A program made the position numbers and the translations under genes. Shown in pieces: positions 54,307-62,752 of a DNA stretch of 64,000 bases. How positions within the stretch are numbered: the stretch's first letter is position 1; every line of letters starts with the position of its first letter. The DNA is taken from assembly GCF_001426245.1 (NCBI RefSeq), contig NZ_LMCM01000001.1, positions 374,625 through 438,624 on the forward strand, read 5' to 3'. This stretch comes from Phycicoccus sp. Root101 (lineage in GTDB: Bacteria; Actinomycetota; Actinomycetes; Actinomycetales; Dermatophilaceae). The notes beneath the pieces are model-generated. The model did not search any database. It saw only the letters and a program-made list of their open reading frames with translations, and had not been told where the DNA came from.

Positions 54307-55584
54307 TCAGCCGCCTGCGCCGCCGTCGCCGCCGGTCACCTCGGCGCCACCGGTCTGCGAGCTCGGGTCGCCCTGTGGCCCGCTCGACGGCGAGTTCGAG
54401 GGCGTGGAGGTGTCGCCGGCCGTCGGGTTGGGGACCTTGGCGAACGTCGCCGTGGGGTTCGACAACCAGGTCATGTGGTCCAGCGGCCAGACCAGCGCCA
54501 CGGCCCGTCCGACGATGAGCCGTTCGTCGACCGACCCCTGGCTGCCGTCGTTCTCGGGGGCGTCGTGGGCCCGGGAGTCCGCCGAGTTGGACCGGTGGTC
54601 ACCCATGACCCAGACGCGGCCCCGGGGCACGGTGATGTCGAACTCCTGGTCGCTCGCGGAGTCGCCGGGCTTGAGGTACGGCTCCTTGATCGCCGTCCCG
54701 TTGACCGTGATCCGGCCCCCTTCGTCGCAGCAGACGACGTGGTCGCCGGGCAGGCCGATGACGCGCTTGATGAGGTGGTTCTCGGAGTTGTCGGGCAGCA
54801 GGCCGACGAAGGTCATCGTCTCGCGCAGGGCACTGACGACCTTGCCGTGCGGGACGGTCGGGGTGGCCTCGAGCCACTCGCCCGGGTCGGCGAACACGAT
54901 GATGTCGCCGCGCTTGAGGTCGATCGGTCCCGGGGTCAGCTTGCTGACGATGACGCGGTCGTTGAGGACCAGGGTGTCCTCCATCGACCCCGAGGGGATG
55001 TAGAACGCCTGGAGCAGCCAGGTCTTGACGATGAACGACAGCACGAGGGCCATGCCCACGACGATCGCGAACTCCTTGATGGCGGCGCCCGCCACCGCGG
55101 CCAGCCCGGCCTCCTCCTCGACGTCGGTGCCCTCGTCGCGGGGGCCGGTGGCCTCGTCGCGCGGGCCGGTGGCCTCGACCTCGGCGGCGTGGACCTCGGA
55201 CGCCTCCGCGTCGGACCCGGACCCCCTGGGGGGCTCCTCGCCGTGGGGTTCGCCGCCGGCAGGCACGGGCTCGGGTGCCGTGCCGCCGGCCGGGTCGCTG
55301 TGCTGCACGGTGGGGGGCTCCTCGGCGAGGGTCGGGGGGACGCCGGTGTCGTGGTCGGCATCGGGTCGGTCGGCGGGCACGGCGAGCTCGGGGTCGAGCC
55401 AGGCAGGGTCGCGGCCAGTGGCGGGGTCCGGGTCGGTGGCGGCCTCGTGCCGCAGCCAGGGACTGGGCGCGGCCTCGGTCTCGGCGCCGGGGCGAGCGGT
55501 CTCGGCGCCGGTGCGAGCGGTCTCATCGGCGGTGCGGTCGTACCCGAGCCAGCCGCGGTCCGGGGTGCCGGACGGCGGCGTCAC
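54307..55584 (-). CDS. lepB: Signal peptidase I, copy 2, with long acidic N-terminus
   Basis: 425 residues. About 165 acidic, Pro/Glu/Asp-rich residues precede one membrane helix (FAIVVGMALVLSFIVKTWLL). The Ser nucleophile is in FYIPSGSMEDTL and the Lys in HLIKRVIGLPGDHVV. GDHRSNSADSR is box E. A low-complexity Ser/Gly tail of about 45 residues ends the protein. It cuts signal peptides outside the membrane. Starts four bases inside the upstream lepB, three bases before rnhB. Confidence 0.92.
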   Translation of the reverse strand: MTPPSGTPDRGWLGYDRTADETARTGAETARPGAETEAAPSPWLRHEAATDPDPATGRDPAWLDPELAVPADRPDADHDTGVPPTLAEEPPTVQHSDPAGGTAPEPVPAGGEPHGEEPPRGSGSDAEASEVHAAEVEATGPRDEATGPRDEGTDVEEEAGLAAVAGAAIKEFAIVVGMALVLSFIVKTWLLQAFYIPSGSMEDTLVLNDRVIVSKLTPGPIDLKRGDIIVFADPGEWLEATPTVPHGKVVSALRETMTFVGLLPDNSENHLIKRVIGLPGDHVVCCDEGGRITVNGTAIKEPYLKPGDSASDQEFDITVPRGRVWVMGDHRSNSADSRAHDAPENDGSQGSVDERLIVGRAVALVWPLDHMTWLSNPTATFAKVPNPTAGDTSTPSNSPSSGPQGDPSSQTGGAEVTGGDGGAGG

Positions 55585-56372
55585 CGGGTGCCTGCCGCAG
55601 GGATGGTCGCGAGCGAGCTCGGGCGGTCGAAGCCCCCGATGCGGTTCAGCGGCCAGAAGGTGGCGCTCGCGCGGCCCACGACGTCGCGGGTGCGGACCGT
55701 GCCTCCGCCGGGGTCACCGAGGTGGGCGCGGGAGTCGGCGCTGTCACTGCGGTGGTCACCCATGACCCACAACCGGCCTGCGGGGACGGTGATGTCGAAC
55801 GTCAGGTCGCTCGGCACGTCACCGGGGTAGAGGTAGTCCTCCGTCACCGGGACGCCGTTGACCGTGAGCTTGCCCTGGGCGTCGCAGCACACGACGTGGT
55901 CACCGGGCAGGCCGATGACGCGCTTGATGAAGTCCTGCTCGCCGAGGTCGACCCCGACGAGCGAGGCGGCCCCGGCCAGGGCGCGGCCCACCAGGCCGTC
56001 GTCCTGGTGCGGGCTGCGGTCGGCGGCAGCGAAGGTCGTGGTGCCGTCGAAGACGACCACGTCGCCGCGCTGCACGTCGTCGCCGGACACGAGCTTGTTG
56101 ACCAGGACGCGGTCGCCCGGCTCGATCGTCGGCTCCATCGACCCCGACGGCACGAAGAACGACTGCACGAGGAAACCCCGGACCACGAGCATGACCAGCA
56201 GGGCGGCGCCGACCAGCACGAGCCACGAGGGGCCACGTCGCCGGGGGTGACCGGACTGCGCCGCGCCACGCCCGCTGGCGTGGTCGTCGGCAGTCGCGGA
56301 AACGGCCACCGCGTCAGCGTGCGCTGACGCGGTGGCCGGATCCTGCTGGGGTGCTTCGGGTCCGGGGTTCAT
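55581..56372 (-). CDS. lepB: Signal peptidase I, copy 1
   Basis: 263 residues. One N-terminal helix (WLVLVGAALLVMLVVRGFLV), Ser in FFVPSGSMEPTIEPGDRVLVNKL, Lys in DFIKRVIGLPGDHVVC, and GDHRSDSADSR. It shares most of its catalytic core with the adjacent copy, indicating tandem duplication. TAGGCT 9 nt before the ATG is a likely -10 with a very short leader, so the lepB-lepB-rnhB-DUF2469 unit probably starts here. Confidence 0.93.
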   Translation of the reverse strand: MNPGPEAPQQDPATASAHADAVAVSATADDHASGRGAAQSGHPRRRGPSWLVLVGAALLVMLVVRGFLVQSFFVPSGSMEPTIEPGDRVLVNKLVSGDDVQRGDVVVFDGTTTFAAADRSPHQDDGLVGRALAGAASLVGVDLGEQDFIKRVIGLPGDHVVCCDAQGKLTVNGVPVTEDYLYPGDVPSDLTFDITVPAGRLWVMGDHRSDSADSRAHLGDPGGGTVRTRDVVGRASATFWPLNRIGGFDRPSSLATIPAAGTR

Positions 56373-56444
56373 CGCTTCCGGAGCCTAACCCTCGAGGCTG
56401 GGTCGGAGCGTGCCGGGACACCCGAGGGTCGAGATGAGATCGCC

Positions 56445-56804
56445 CTACTTGGCGGGGATCGTCTCGCGCTTCTCCTTGATCTTGGCGGCCTTGCCGCGCA
56501 GGTCACGCAGGTAGTACAGCTTCGCGCGACGGACGTCACCGCGGGTGACGACCTCGATCTTGTCGATGATCGGGGTGTGCAGCGGGAAGGTGCGCTCCAC
56601 GCCGACGCCGAAGGAGACCTTGCGGACGGTGAAGGTCTCGCCGATGCCCCCACCGTGGCGACGGATGACGACGCCCTTGAAGACCTGGATGCGGGAGCGG
56701 GTGCCCTCGACGACCTTGACGTGCACGTTGACGGTGTCACCGGCGCGGAAGGCGGGGACGTCGTCGCGCAGGGAGGCCTTGTCGATCTCGTCGAAACGCT
56801 GCAT
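56445..56804 (-). CDS. rplS: 50S ribosomal protein L19
   Basis: 119 residues, normal length. [67 protein letters not shown] is the L19 core, ending [21 protein letters not shown] at 56804; the longer in-frame reading upstream is leader sequence. It appears to be transcribed alone from the promoter near 56980. Confidence 0.98.
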   Translation of the reverse strand: MQRFDEIDKASLRDDVPAFRAGDTVNVHVKVVEGTRSRIQVFKGVVIRRHGGGIGETFTVRKVSFGVGVERTFPLHTPIIDKIEVVTRGDVRRAKLYYLRDLRGKAAKIKEKRETIPAK

Positions 56805-56979
56805 GGCAGATTCGCTTTCTTCTCGGCGCCACAGGTCGCCCAGGCTTGTCGGTCGTGCGTGATGTGTATGGCGCGTGCTGCGCGGGCCGCGTACGTGGCG
56901 GTCAGGCCGTGGGCACCGGAACCGGTGCCGCCGTACTCCCCCTGTGGCAGGGGCGCTGGTCGTGCAGACGCAAGGAGTC

Positions 56980-56985
56980 ATTCTG
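56980..56985 (-). promoter_or_regulatory. -10 of rplS within TGGCAGAATG
   Basis: CAGAAT on the minus strand, within the decamer TGGCAGAATG, about 175 nt before the rplS ATG. The identical decamer lies upstream of rpsP. The region 56805-56979 is the long rplS leader; no gene is seen in it. Confidence 0.6.
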
Positions 56986-57030
56986 CCACGAGGAGACCCC
57001 ACCCCTGAAATCGTGACCCACGCCCCGGAC

Positions 57031-57036
57031 TACCGT
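57031..57036 (+). promoter_or_regulatory. -10 hexamer TACCGT, leaderless start of the FetB-like gene
   Basis: TACCGT, six bases, then GTG at 57043. It overrides several longer in-frame starts further upstream. Confidence 0.55.
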
Positions 57037-57042
57037 GTGCGC

Positions 57043-57801
57043 GTGAGCATCGACCCCGGCTGGCCCGTCGCCCTCGCGCTCGTGGTCCTGCTCGGCATCG
57101 CCGTCGGCGCCCACCGGCTCAACGGCTACGGCCTCGAGAAGCCGGCGCTGGTCGCTGCCGCCCGCTCGATCGCCCAGCTCGGCGTCGCCGCCCTGCTCAT
57201 CACCTCGGTGGTCGAGCACCTGTGGCTTTCGGTGCTGCTCGTCGTGGTCATGTTCGCCCTGGGGGTGCTGACCACCTCGCGCCGGGTCGACGCACCCGGG
57301 TCCTGGCCCGCCGCCGCGACCGCCATGGCCGCGGGCGTGGTCCCTGTCCTCGTGGTGGTGCTGGCGACGGGCACCATCCCGCTCGAGGGCATCGCGATCA
57401 TCCCGATAGCGGGCATCATCGTCGGCAACACCATGACGGCCCACACCCTGGTGGGGCGTCGGGCCTTCTCCGCCCTGCGCGACGAGCACCCGCAGTACGA
57501 GGCGGCTCTCTCCCTCGGCCTCCTGCCCGCGCAGGCGATCCGCGAGATCGTCCACCGTCGCGCACCGGAGGCCCTGCTCCCCGGGCTCGACCAGGTCAAG
57601 ACCACCGGTGTCGTGACGCTGCCGGGCGCCTTCATCGGGGTGATGCTCGGCGGCGGTTCACCGGTCCAGGCCGCGACCGCGCAGGTCCTCGTGCTCTTCG
57701 GGATCATGGCCGCCCAGACCATCACCGTGGGCGTGGCCGAACGGCTGGTGGCCGCCCGTCGGCTGGTGTCGCCGGACCTGCGGTCAGCCCTCGTCGACTG
57801 A
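57043..57801 (+). CDS. FetB/UPF0014 family ABC permease, orphan
   Basis: 252 residues with seven or so helices. The family pattern is [26 protein letters not shown], then [31 protein letters not shown] and the cytoplasmic loop [30 protein letters not shown]. In E. coli FetB works with the ATPase FetA in iron efflux. No ATPase gene is adjacent here, so its partner must be elsewhere. Its last 18 bases overlap the end of trmD on the opposite strand. Confidence 0.87.
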   Translation: MSIDPGWPVALALVVLLGIAVGAHRLNGYGLEKPALVAAARSIAQLGVAALLITSVVEHLWLSVLLVVVMFALGVLTTSRRVDAPGSWPAAATAMAAGVVPVLVVVLATGTIPLEGIAIIPIAGIIVGNTMTAHTLVGRRAFSALRDEHPQYEAALSLGLLPAQAIREIVHRRAPEALLPGLDQVKTTGVVTLPGAFIGVMLGGGSPVQAATAQVLVLFGIMAAQTITVGVAERLVAARRLVSPDLRSALVD

Positions 57802-59043
57802 GCCGCGCCGCGCCTTGGTCAGGTCCACGGTCCCGGGGTACGAACCCTCGCCGGGGACCGCGCGGTACCCGGCCTTGCGGTAGGTACGCAGGTTGCGCTC
57901 GCTGCCCTGACCCGTGTTGACCCAGTAGGTGACGACGTCCGCCGGTGCCGCGGCCTCCGCGTGGGCGAGCAGGGCCCGGCCCAGCCCCCGGCCCTGCAGG
58001 TCGGGGGCGACCATGAGGCGCCCCACCTGCCAGGTGGCGGGGTCCTCGGGGTCGCGGCGACCACGCACCGAACCCACCAGCCGCCCCTCGGAGCGGACCA
58101 TCCACGTGAGCCACTGCGTGAGCCCGTAGACGACCTCCTCCAGCGTCTCGACGAGCGGCGGGATCTCGAACGAGTCGTTGGCCCGGCCCTCGGTGACCCA
58201 GCAGGCCCGGCTCAGCGTGAGCAGCTCGGGGGCGTCGGCCGGCGTCGCCAGGGCGACGTCGAAGCCGTCGAGCGCGTTCGTCGCCGGGCCACCGGGCGCG
58301 GCCGGCGCGGCCTGCGAGGCGTGCAGCAGGTCGGGACGCCGGGCGGCGGTGCGTTCGAGCCGCTGCTGGTGCCGCCAGGCGGCGATCCGACCGTGGTCCC
58401 CGGACAACAGCACCGCGGGGACGTCGCGACGGACGCCGGGGGCCGACTCCCAGGACGAGGGCTTGGTGTAGACGGGGTACTCGAGCAGACCGTCCTCGTG
58501 CGACTCCTCGACGAGGGACTCGGCGTTGCCGATCACGCCGGGCAGCAGGCGGGCGACGGCCTCGACGATGGCGAGCACCGCCACCTCCCCCCCGTTGAGC
58601 ACGTAGTCGCCGAGGGACACGACGGTCACCTCGAGGCCGAGGTCCTGCGCGGCGTGCTCGTGGACCCGCTCGTCGATGCCTTCGTAGCGACCGCAGGCGA
58701 AGGCGAGCCACGGCTCGTCCGCGAGCTCGCGCGCCAGGGCCTGGGTGAACGGCACGCCACCGGGTCCGGGGACGATGAGCCGCGGTCGTGCAGCGGTCGG
58801 CACGGACGCCGGAGCCGAGCCGGCGACGTGCGCCAGCGCCTCGGCCCACGGCTCGGGTTTCATCACCATGCCGGCGCCACCGCCGTAGGGCGTGTCGTCG
58901 ACCGTCCGGTGGCGGTCGTGGGCGAACTCGCGCAGGTCGTGCACCTGCAGGTGGAGCAGGCCGTCGCGCCGGGCCTTGCCGATGAGCGACAGGTCGAGGG
59001 GCGCGAGGTACTCGGGGAAGATCGAGACGACGTCGAGGCGCAT
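57784..59043 (-). CDS. trmD: tRNA (guanine37-N1)-methyltransferase fused to a GNAT acetyltransferase domain
   Basis: 419 residues against about 240 for TrmD alone. The TrmD part begins [13 protein letters not shown], with [17 protein letters not shown] and the knotted SAM site [13 protein letters not shown] and [13 protein letters not shown], and a C-terminal helical domain to about residue 255. After an Ala/Pro linker a complete GNAT domain follows ([51 protein letters not shown]). The methyl group at G37 prevents frameshifting; the acetyl target is unknown. Separated from rimM by ten bases. Confidence 0.92.
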   Translation of the reverse strand: MRLDVVSIFPEYLAPLDLSLIGKARRDGLLHLQVHDLREFAHDRHRTVDDTPYGGGAGMVMKPEPWAEALAHVAGSAPASVPTAARPRLIVPGPGGVPFTQALARELADEPWLAFACGRYEGIDERVHEHAAQDLGLEVTVVSLGDYVLNGGEVAVLAIVEAVARLLPGVIGNAESLVEESHEDGLLEYPVYTKPSSWESAPGVRRDVPAVLLSGDHGRIAAWRHQQRLERTAARRPDLLHASQAAPAAPGGPATNALDGFDVALATPADAPELLTLSRACWVTEGRANDSFEIPPLVETLEEVVYGLTQWLTWMVRSEGRLVGSVRGRRDPEDPATWQVGRLMVAPDLQGRGLGRALLAHAEAAAPADVVTYWVNTGQGSERNLRTYRKAGYRAVPGEGSYPGTVDLTKARRGSVDEG

Positions 59044-59053
59044 GGTCAGGCGG

Positions 59054-59602
59054 TCACTCGTCGGCGAGCTCGAGCAGGCCGGGCGGCGGGTCGATGACGA
59101 CGCGGCGTGACTCCATGTCCACCTCGGGCACGATCGCCTCGACGAACGGCACCAGCGCCTGGCGGCCACCGGTGAGGGTCACGACCAGCAGGTCCTGGGC
59201 AGCCCCGGTCTCCAGCCCCGCGACCTCCCCGACGGTGGCCCCTGCCGTGTCGACGACCGTGAGCCCGACGAGCTCGTCCTCGTACCAGCCGTCCTCGTCG
59301 TCGTCCACGGCGTCGATGACGTCGCCGAGGGCGACGAAGAGCCGGGTGCCGCGCAGGCCCTCGGCGCCGGTGCGGTCGGGGATCTGTTCGAACCCCAGCA
59401 GCCAGACCTTCTGGTGCAGGCGTGCGGTCGCGAGGGTCAGCGCGCGCGGGACCCCGGAGCCCTCGGGGGCCTCCGTGGCGAAGACGACGCCGGGGATGAA
59501 GCGGCGCTCCGGGTCGTCGGTGTGGGCCTGCACGGTGACCTCACCGCGCAGGCCGTGGGGCTTGCCGATGCGGGCGACGAGCAGCTGGTCGGTGGCGGGC
59601 AT
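59054..59602 (-). CDS. rimM: Ribosome maturation factor RimM
   Basis: 182 residues. N-terminal RimM barrel: [29 protein letters not shown], and the PRC-barrel domain from about residue 100 ([37 protein letters not shown], then [30 protein letters not shown]). It assists 30S head assembly through S19. ATG at 59602 has an AGAGGA site 8 nt before it. Confidence 0.95.
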   Translation of the reverse strand: MPATDQLLVARIGKPHGLRGEVTVQAHTDDPERRFIPGVVFATEAPEGSGVPRALTLATARLHQKVWLLGFEQIPDRTGAEGLRGTRLFVALGDVIDAVDDDEDGWYEDELVGLTVVDTAGATVGEVAGLETGAAQDLLVVTLTGGRQALVPFVEAIVPEVDMESRRVVIDPPPGLLELADE

Positions 59603-59635
59603 GGCCACGATCCTCTCAGGGTGGGTGGTGACATG

Positions 59636-59673
59636 CCGAGGGCCGCCGGGATCGTGATCCCAGCGGCCCTCGG
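59636..59673 (-). terminator. Strong intra-operon hairpin between the KH gene and rimM
   Basis: CCGAGGGCCGC (59636-59646) pairs exactly with GCGGCCCTCGG (59663-59673), and an inner GGGATC/GATCCC pair extends the stem after one mismatch. It lies 23 bp after the KH stop and 34 bp before rimM. With no T-run it may be a partial terminator or RNA-processing site separating rpsP-KH from rimM-trmD expression. Confidence 0.7.
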
Positions 59674-59696
59674 AACGACCGGTTGTCGGTGCGCGG

Positions 59697-59939
59697 TCAG
59701 CGGACCTTGTCGGTGTCGACGATGTCGACCCGGACGGTGTGCCCGCCGGCCAGCGCACCCATGACGGTGCGCAGGGCGCTCGCGGTCCGGCCGGAACGAC
59801 CGATCACGCGCCCGAGGTCCTCGGGGTGGACCCGGACCTCGAGCACCTCACCGCGGCGGAGCTCCTTGCGTCGAACGGCAACCTCGTCCTTGTGGTCGAC
59901 GATGCCCTTCACGAGGTGCTCGAGCGCCTCTTCCAGCAC
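59697..59939 (-). CDS. KH-domain RNA-binding protein (UPF0109)
   Basis: 80 residues. The KH motif is EDLGRVIGRSGRTASALRTVM, following a helical start LEEALEHLVKGIVDHKDEVAV. Found between rpsP and rimM in most Gram-positive bacteria; it binds structured RNA, probably during ribosome assembly. Two bases separate it from rpsP. Confidence 0.95.
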   Translation of the reverse strand: MLEEALEHLVKGIVDHKDEVAVRRKELRRGEVLEVRVHPEDLGRVIGRSGRTASALRTVMGALAGGHTVRVDIVDTDKVR

Positions 59940-59941
59940 GG

Positions 59942-60463
59942 TCAGGCCTGGTCCGCGGCGTCGGCCTCGGCGGCCGGGGCCTCCGCGGTCGTGGCCTCGT
60001 CAGCCTTGGCCTCTTCGACCTTGGGCTCCTCGACCTTGGGCTCCTCGGCGGGGGCCTCGTCAGCCTTCTTGGCGGCCTTCTTCTTCGGGGTGGTCGCCGT
60101 GTCGGCGCCTGCGTCGGACTTGCCGGCGGCGGCGATGGCCGCGTCGTAGAGCTCCTTCTTGGACGGCTTCGCAGCCTTGACCTTGAGGGTGCCCTCGGTG
60201 CCGGGCTCGCCCTTGTACTTCTGCCAGTCACCCGTGATCTTCAGCAGGGCGGCGACGGCCTCGGTCGGCTGCGCACCCTGGCCGAGCCAGTACTGGGCGC
60301 GGTCCGAGTTGATGTCGATGAGCGACGGCTCCTCGGTGGGGTGGTACTTGCCGATCTCCTCGATGGCACGGCCATCGCGCTTGGCGCGCGAGTCCATGAC
60401 GACGACGCGGTAGAACGGTGCACGGATCTTGCCCATGCGCTTCAGACGGATCTTGACGGCCAC
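59942..60463 (-). CDS. rpsP: 30S ribosomal protein S16 with long acidic/Ala-rich tail
   Basis: 173 residues. The S16 core (1-85) is [45 protein letters not shown] and [19 protein letters not shown]. The rest is a Lys/Ala/Glu tail with repeated EEPKVEE wording, a known feature of actinobacterial S16. GTG start at 60463 after an AAGGAG site 13 nt upstream. First gene of the rpsP-KH-rimM-trmD unit. Confidence 0.97.
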   Translation of the reverse strand: MAVKIRLKRMGKIRAPFYRVVVMDSRAKRDGRAIEEIGKYHPTEEPSLIDINSDRAQYWLGQGAQPTEAVAALLKITGDWQKYKGEPGTEGTLKVKAAKPSKKELYDAAIAAAGKSDAGADTATTPKKKAAKKADEAPAEEPKVEEPKVEEAKADEATTAEAPAAEADAADQA

Positions 60464-60631
60464 GGTGGTGGTGTCTCCTTGTTCGTGTTGTGAGCACGGC
60501 GAGACCGCGCACGGTTCGCGCGGGGTGCCGGAACCCGGTGTAGGCGTTCCAGAGCCAGGAGGCCCGGTCCGACGGGCGAAGCGGTGCTCCGCGCCATACG
60601 GGGGCCCGTGCCTGGACGGGTACAGCCGCCC

Positions 60632-60637
60632 ATTCTG
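60632..60637 (-). promoter_or_regulatory. -10 of rpsP within TGGCAGAATG
   Basis: CAGAAT on the minus strand within TGGCAGAATG, about 170 nt before the rpsP GTG. The same decamer and a similar leader length occur before rplS, which suggests a shared promoter type for ribosomal genes. The leader 60464-60631 has no gene. Confidence 0.6.
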
Positions 60638-60681
60638 CCAGATCGCCGGGGGTGCCCCGGACCACGGCGTTCAGGCGTCGG

Positions 60682-62235
60682 TCACCACGGGCTGGGCCGG
60701 TAGTCCTTGACGAAGCAGCCGTACACGTCCTCGCCCGCCTCACCCCGCACGATCGGGTCGTAGACACGGGCCGCGCCGTCGACGAGGTCGAGGGGTGCGT
60801 GCCATCCCTCGGCGGCGATCCGCAGCTTCTCGTGGTGGGGGCGCTCGTCGGTGATCCAGCCGGTGTCGACGGCGGTCATGAGGATCCGGTCGGTCTCGAA
60901 CATCTCCCCCGCGCTGGTGCGGGTCAGCATGTTGAGCGCGGCCTTGGCCATGTTGGTGTGGGGGTGACCCGCGCCCTTGTAGCGGCGCGAGAACTGGCCC
61001 TCCATCGCCGAGACGTTGACGACGTAGGCCCGTCGGGCGCCGGCGGCGACCGCCGCCCGCATCGCGGGCCGCAGCCGCGACACGAGGATGAAGGGCGCGG
61101 TGGCGTTGCAGAGCTGCACCTCGAGCAGCTCGAGGGGGTCGACCTCCTCGACCTTCTGGGTCCACGAGTTGTTGACCTGGGTGTCGGGCAGCAGCCCCCC
61201 GGCGTCGAGCGCGGTCCCGGCGAGGTGGGCGTCGAGGCTGGCGTGACCGGCCGAGAGGGCCATCGCGGTCATCGAGGCTGCCGACCGCGCCGCGAGGACC
61301 TCCTCCGCGTGCTCGGGCGACTCTCCCTCGTGATGGGCGACCTGGTGCTCGCGCAGGGTCCCGATGAGGTTGGCCGGGTGGGCCTCGCTGATCCGGTCGA
61401 ACGTCACGAGCTCCGGCAGGTCGACGCCCTGGGGCAGCGGCGCGTTCTCGCCGTCGACGAGGTGTCCGTACGACCCCGGCGAGCGCCGCACCGTCTGCGC
61501 GGCGTTGTTGATGAGGATGTCGAGCGGACCGGCAGCCGCGACCTCGTCGGCGAGCGCGACGACCTGGGTGGGGTCGCGCAGGTCGATGCCGACGACCTTG
61601 AGCCGGTGGATCCAGTCGCCCGAGTCCTCCTGGGCCGCGAAGCGCCTCGCCGCGTCGCTAGGGAACCGGGTGGTGATGGTCAGGTGCGCACCGTCGCGCA
61701 GGAGGCGCAGCGCGATGTACATGCCGATCTTCGCCCGACCACCGGTGAGCAGCGCGCGACGACCCGTGAGGTCGGTGCGCTGGTCGCGCTTGGTGTGGCT
61801 CAGCTCGGCACAGTCCGGGCAGAGCCAGTGGTAGAACGCGTCGACGAGGGTGTACTCCGCCTTGCAGATGTAGCAGCCGCGGGACTTCATCAGCTCACCC
61901 GCATGGGCGCCACGGACGCTGGAGACGAGCGGGATGCCCTTGGTCTCGTCGTCGATCCGCATCGGCGATCCGGTGGCCGTCGCCGCGATGATCGCCTCGT
62001 CGTGCTCCACCTGCGGCTGCAGGGCCGCGCGGCGGCGCGACTTGCGGACGCGCTTGTACATCCGTCCCGTCGCCCGCTTGATCGTCTCGATGTCGGGGTG
62101 GCCCGCGTCCAGCTCGGGCAGCAGCTCGAGGACCTTGAGCGCGGTGGCCAGGTCGGCGGGGTCGATCTGGTCGAGCTCGGTGGGCGACGTGGTCGGGTCC
62201 TGCTCGGACACGGGCTCGCGGGTCGGTTCGCTCAT
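60682..62235 (-). CDS. Zinc-ribbon SDR-family protein lacking the catalytic Tyr
   Basis: 517 residues. An N-terminal helical region to about residue 115 precedes a zinc ribbon with Cys 121, 124, 139 and 142 (CYIC, CPDC). The NAD(P)-binding SDR domain begins RRALLTGGRAKIGMYIALRLL near 160 and has DILINNAAQT. The active-site Ser is in VVNVSAMEG, but the usual YxxxK reads TNMAK (K kept, Tyr replaced by Thr). A large insertion (about 275-350) lies between NNAA and the catalytic Ser. The start overlaps the Rrf2 gene stop by four bases. Family is SDR; the reaction is unknown. Confidence 0.85.
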   Translation of the reverse strand: MSEPTREPVSEQDPTTSPTELDQIDPADLATALKVLELLPELDAGHPDIETIKRATGRMYKRVRKSRRRAALQPQVEHDEAIIAATATGSPMRIDDETKGIPLVSSVRGAHAGELMKSRGCYICKAEYTLVDAFYHWLCPDCAELSHTKRDQRTDLTGRRALLTGGRAKIGMYIALRLLRDGAHLTITTRFPSDAARRFAAQEDSGDWIHRLKVVGIDLRDPTQVVALADEVAAAGPLDILINNAAQTVRRSPGSYGHLVDGENAPLPQGVDLPELVTFDRISEAHPANLIGTLREHQVAHHEGESPEHAEEVLAARSAASMTAMALSAGHASLDAHLAGTALDAGGLLPDTQVNNSWTQKVEEVDPLELLEVQLCNATAPFILVSRLRPAMRAAVAAGARRAYVVNVSAMEGQFSRRYKGAGHPHTNMAKAALNMLTRTSAGEMFETDRILMTAVDTGWITDERPHHEKLRIAAEGWHAPLDLVDGAARVYDPIVRGEAGEDVYGCFVKDYRPSPW

Positions 62236-62696
62236 CGGGCGCGCCACGCGTCCGGGTCGGCGGCGAGCGCGGAGACGCGCTCGGGCAGCTCGCCGGAGAG
62301 GACGTCCGCGAGGCTGGTCTCGTCGAGCACCGAGCGCAGGCTGGCTCGCACGGCGACCCACACCGTGGGCAGGTGCTCGGCCACGCCGTCGTACCGGGTC
62401 TCGTGCGGGCGCAGGCCGCGGACCTCGGCGAGGGGTCCGTCGACGGCACGGAACACGTCACCGAGGCTGATGTCGCGCGGCTCGCGGGCCAGGGCGTAGC
62501 CGCCGCGGGCGCCTCTGGTGCTCTTGACGAGGCCGGCGGTCCGGAGGTCGGCCGCGATCGCCTCGAGGAACTTGCGCGGGAGCGTCTGCCGGTATGCCAG
62601 GGTCTCCACGCTCACCGGGCCCGCTGCGGTGGTCGCCGCCTCGGCGAGGATGAGCATGGCCCGGACGGCGTACTCCGTGCGCGCCGAGATGTCCAC
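62232..62696 (-). CDS. Rrf2 family transcriptional regulator without Fe-S cysteines
   Basis: 154 residues. The winged-helix start VDISARTEYAVRAMLILAEA and LPRKFLEAIAADLRTAGLVKSTRGARGGYALAREPRDISLGDVFRAVDGPLAEV is the Rrf2 pattern. No Cys are present, so it cannot hold an Fe-S cluster as IscR or NsrR do, and is closer to the CymR type that senses through partner or thiol chemistry. GTG at 62696 rather than a longer start is fixed by a -10 box 6 nt upstream. Cotranscribed with the SDR gene. Confidence 0.88.
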   Translation of the reverse strand: MDISARTEYAVRAMLILAEAATTAAGPVSVETLAYRQTLPRKFLEAIAADLRTAGLVKSTRGARGGYALAREPRDISLGDVFRAVDGPLAEVRGLRPHETRYDGVAEHLPTVWVAVRASLRSVLDETSLADVLSGELPERVSALAADPDAWRAR

Positions 62697-62702
62697 GGGC
62701 GC

Positions 62703-62708
62703 ATTGTG
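62703..62708 (-). promoter_or_regulatory. -10 hexamer CACAAT, leaderless start of the Rrf2 gene
   Basis: CACAAT on the minus strand, six bases, then GTG at 62696. It lies 44 bp after the cysA stop. Confidence 0.55.
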
Positions 62709-62752
62709 TCGCACCCGGAGGGTATGCCGTGCAGCGGGCGTCCTGCGCCGGC

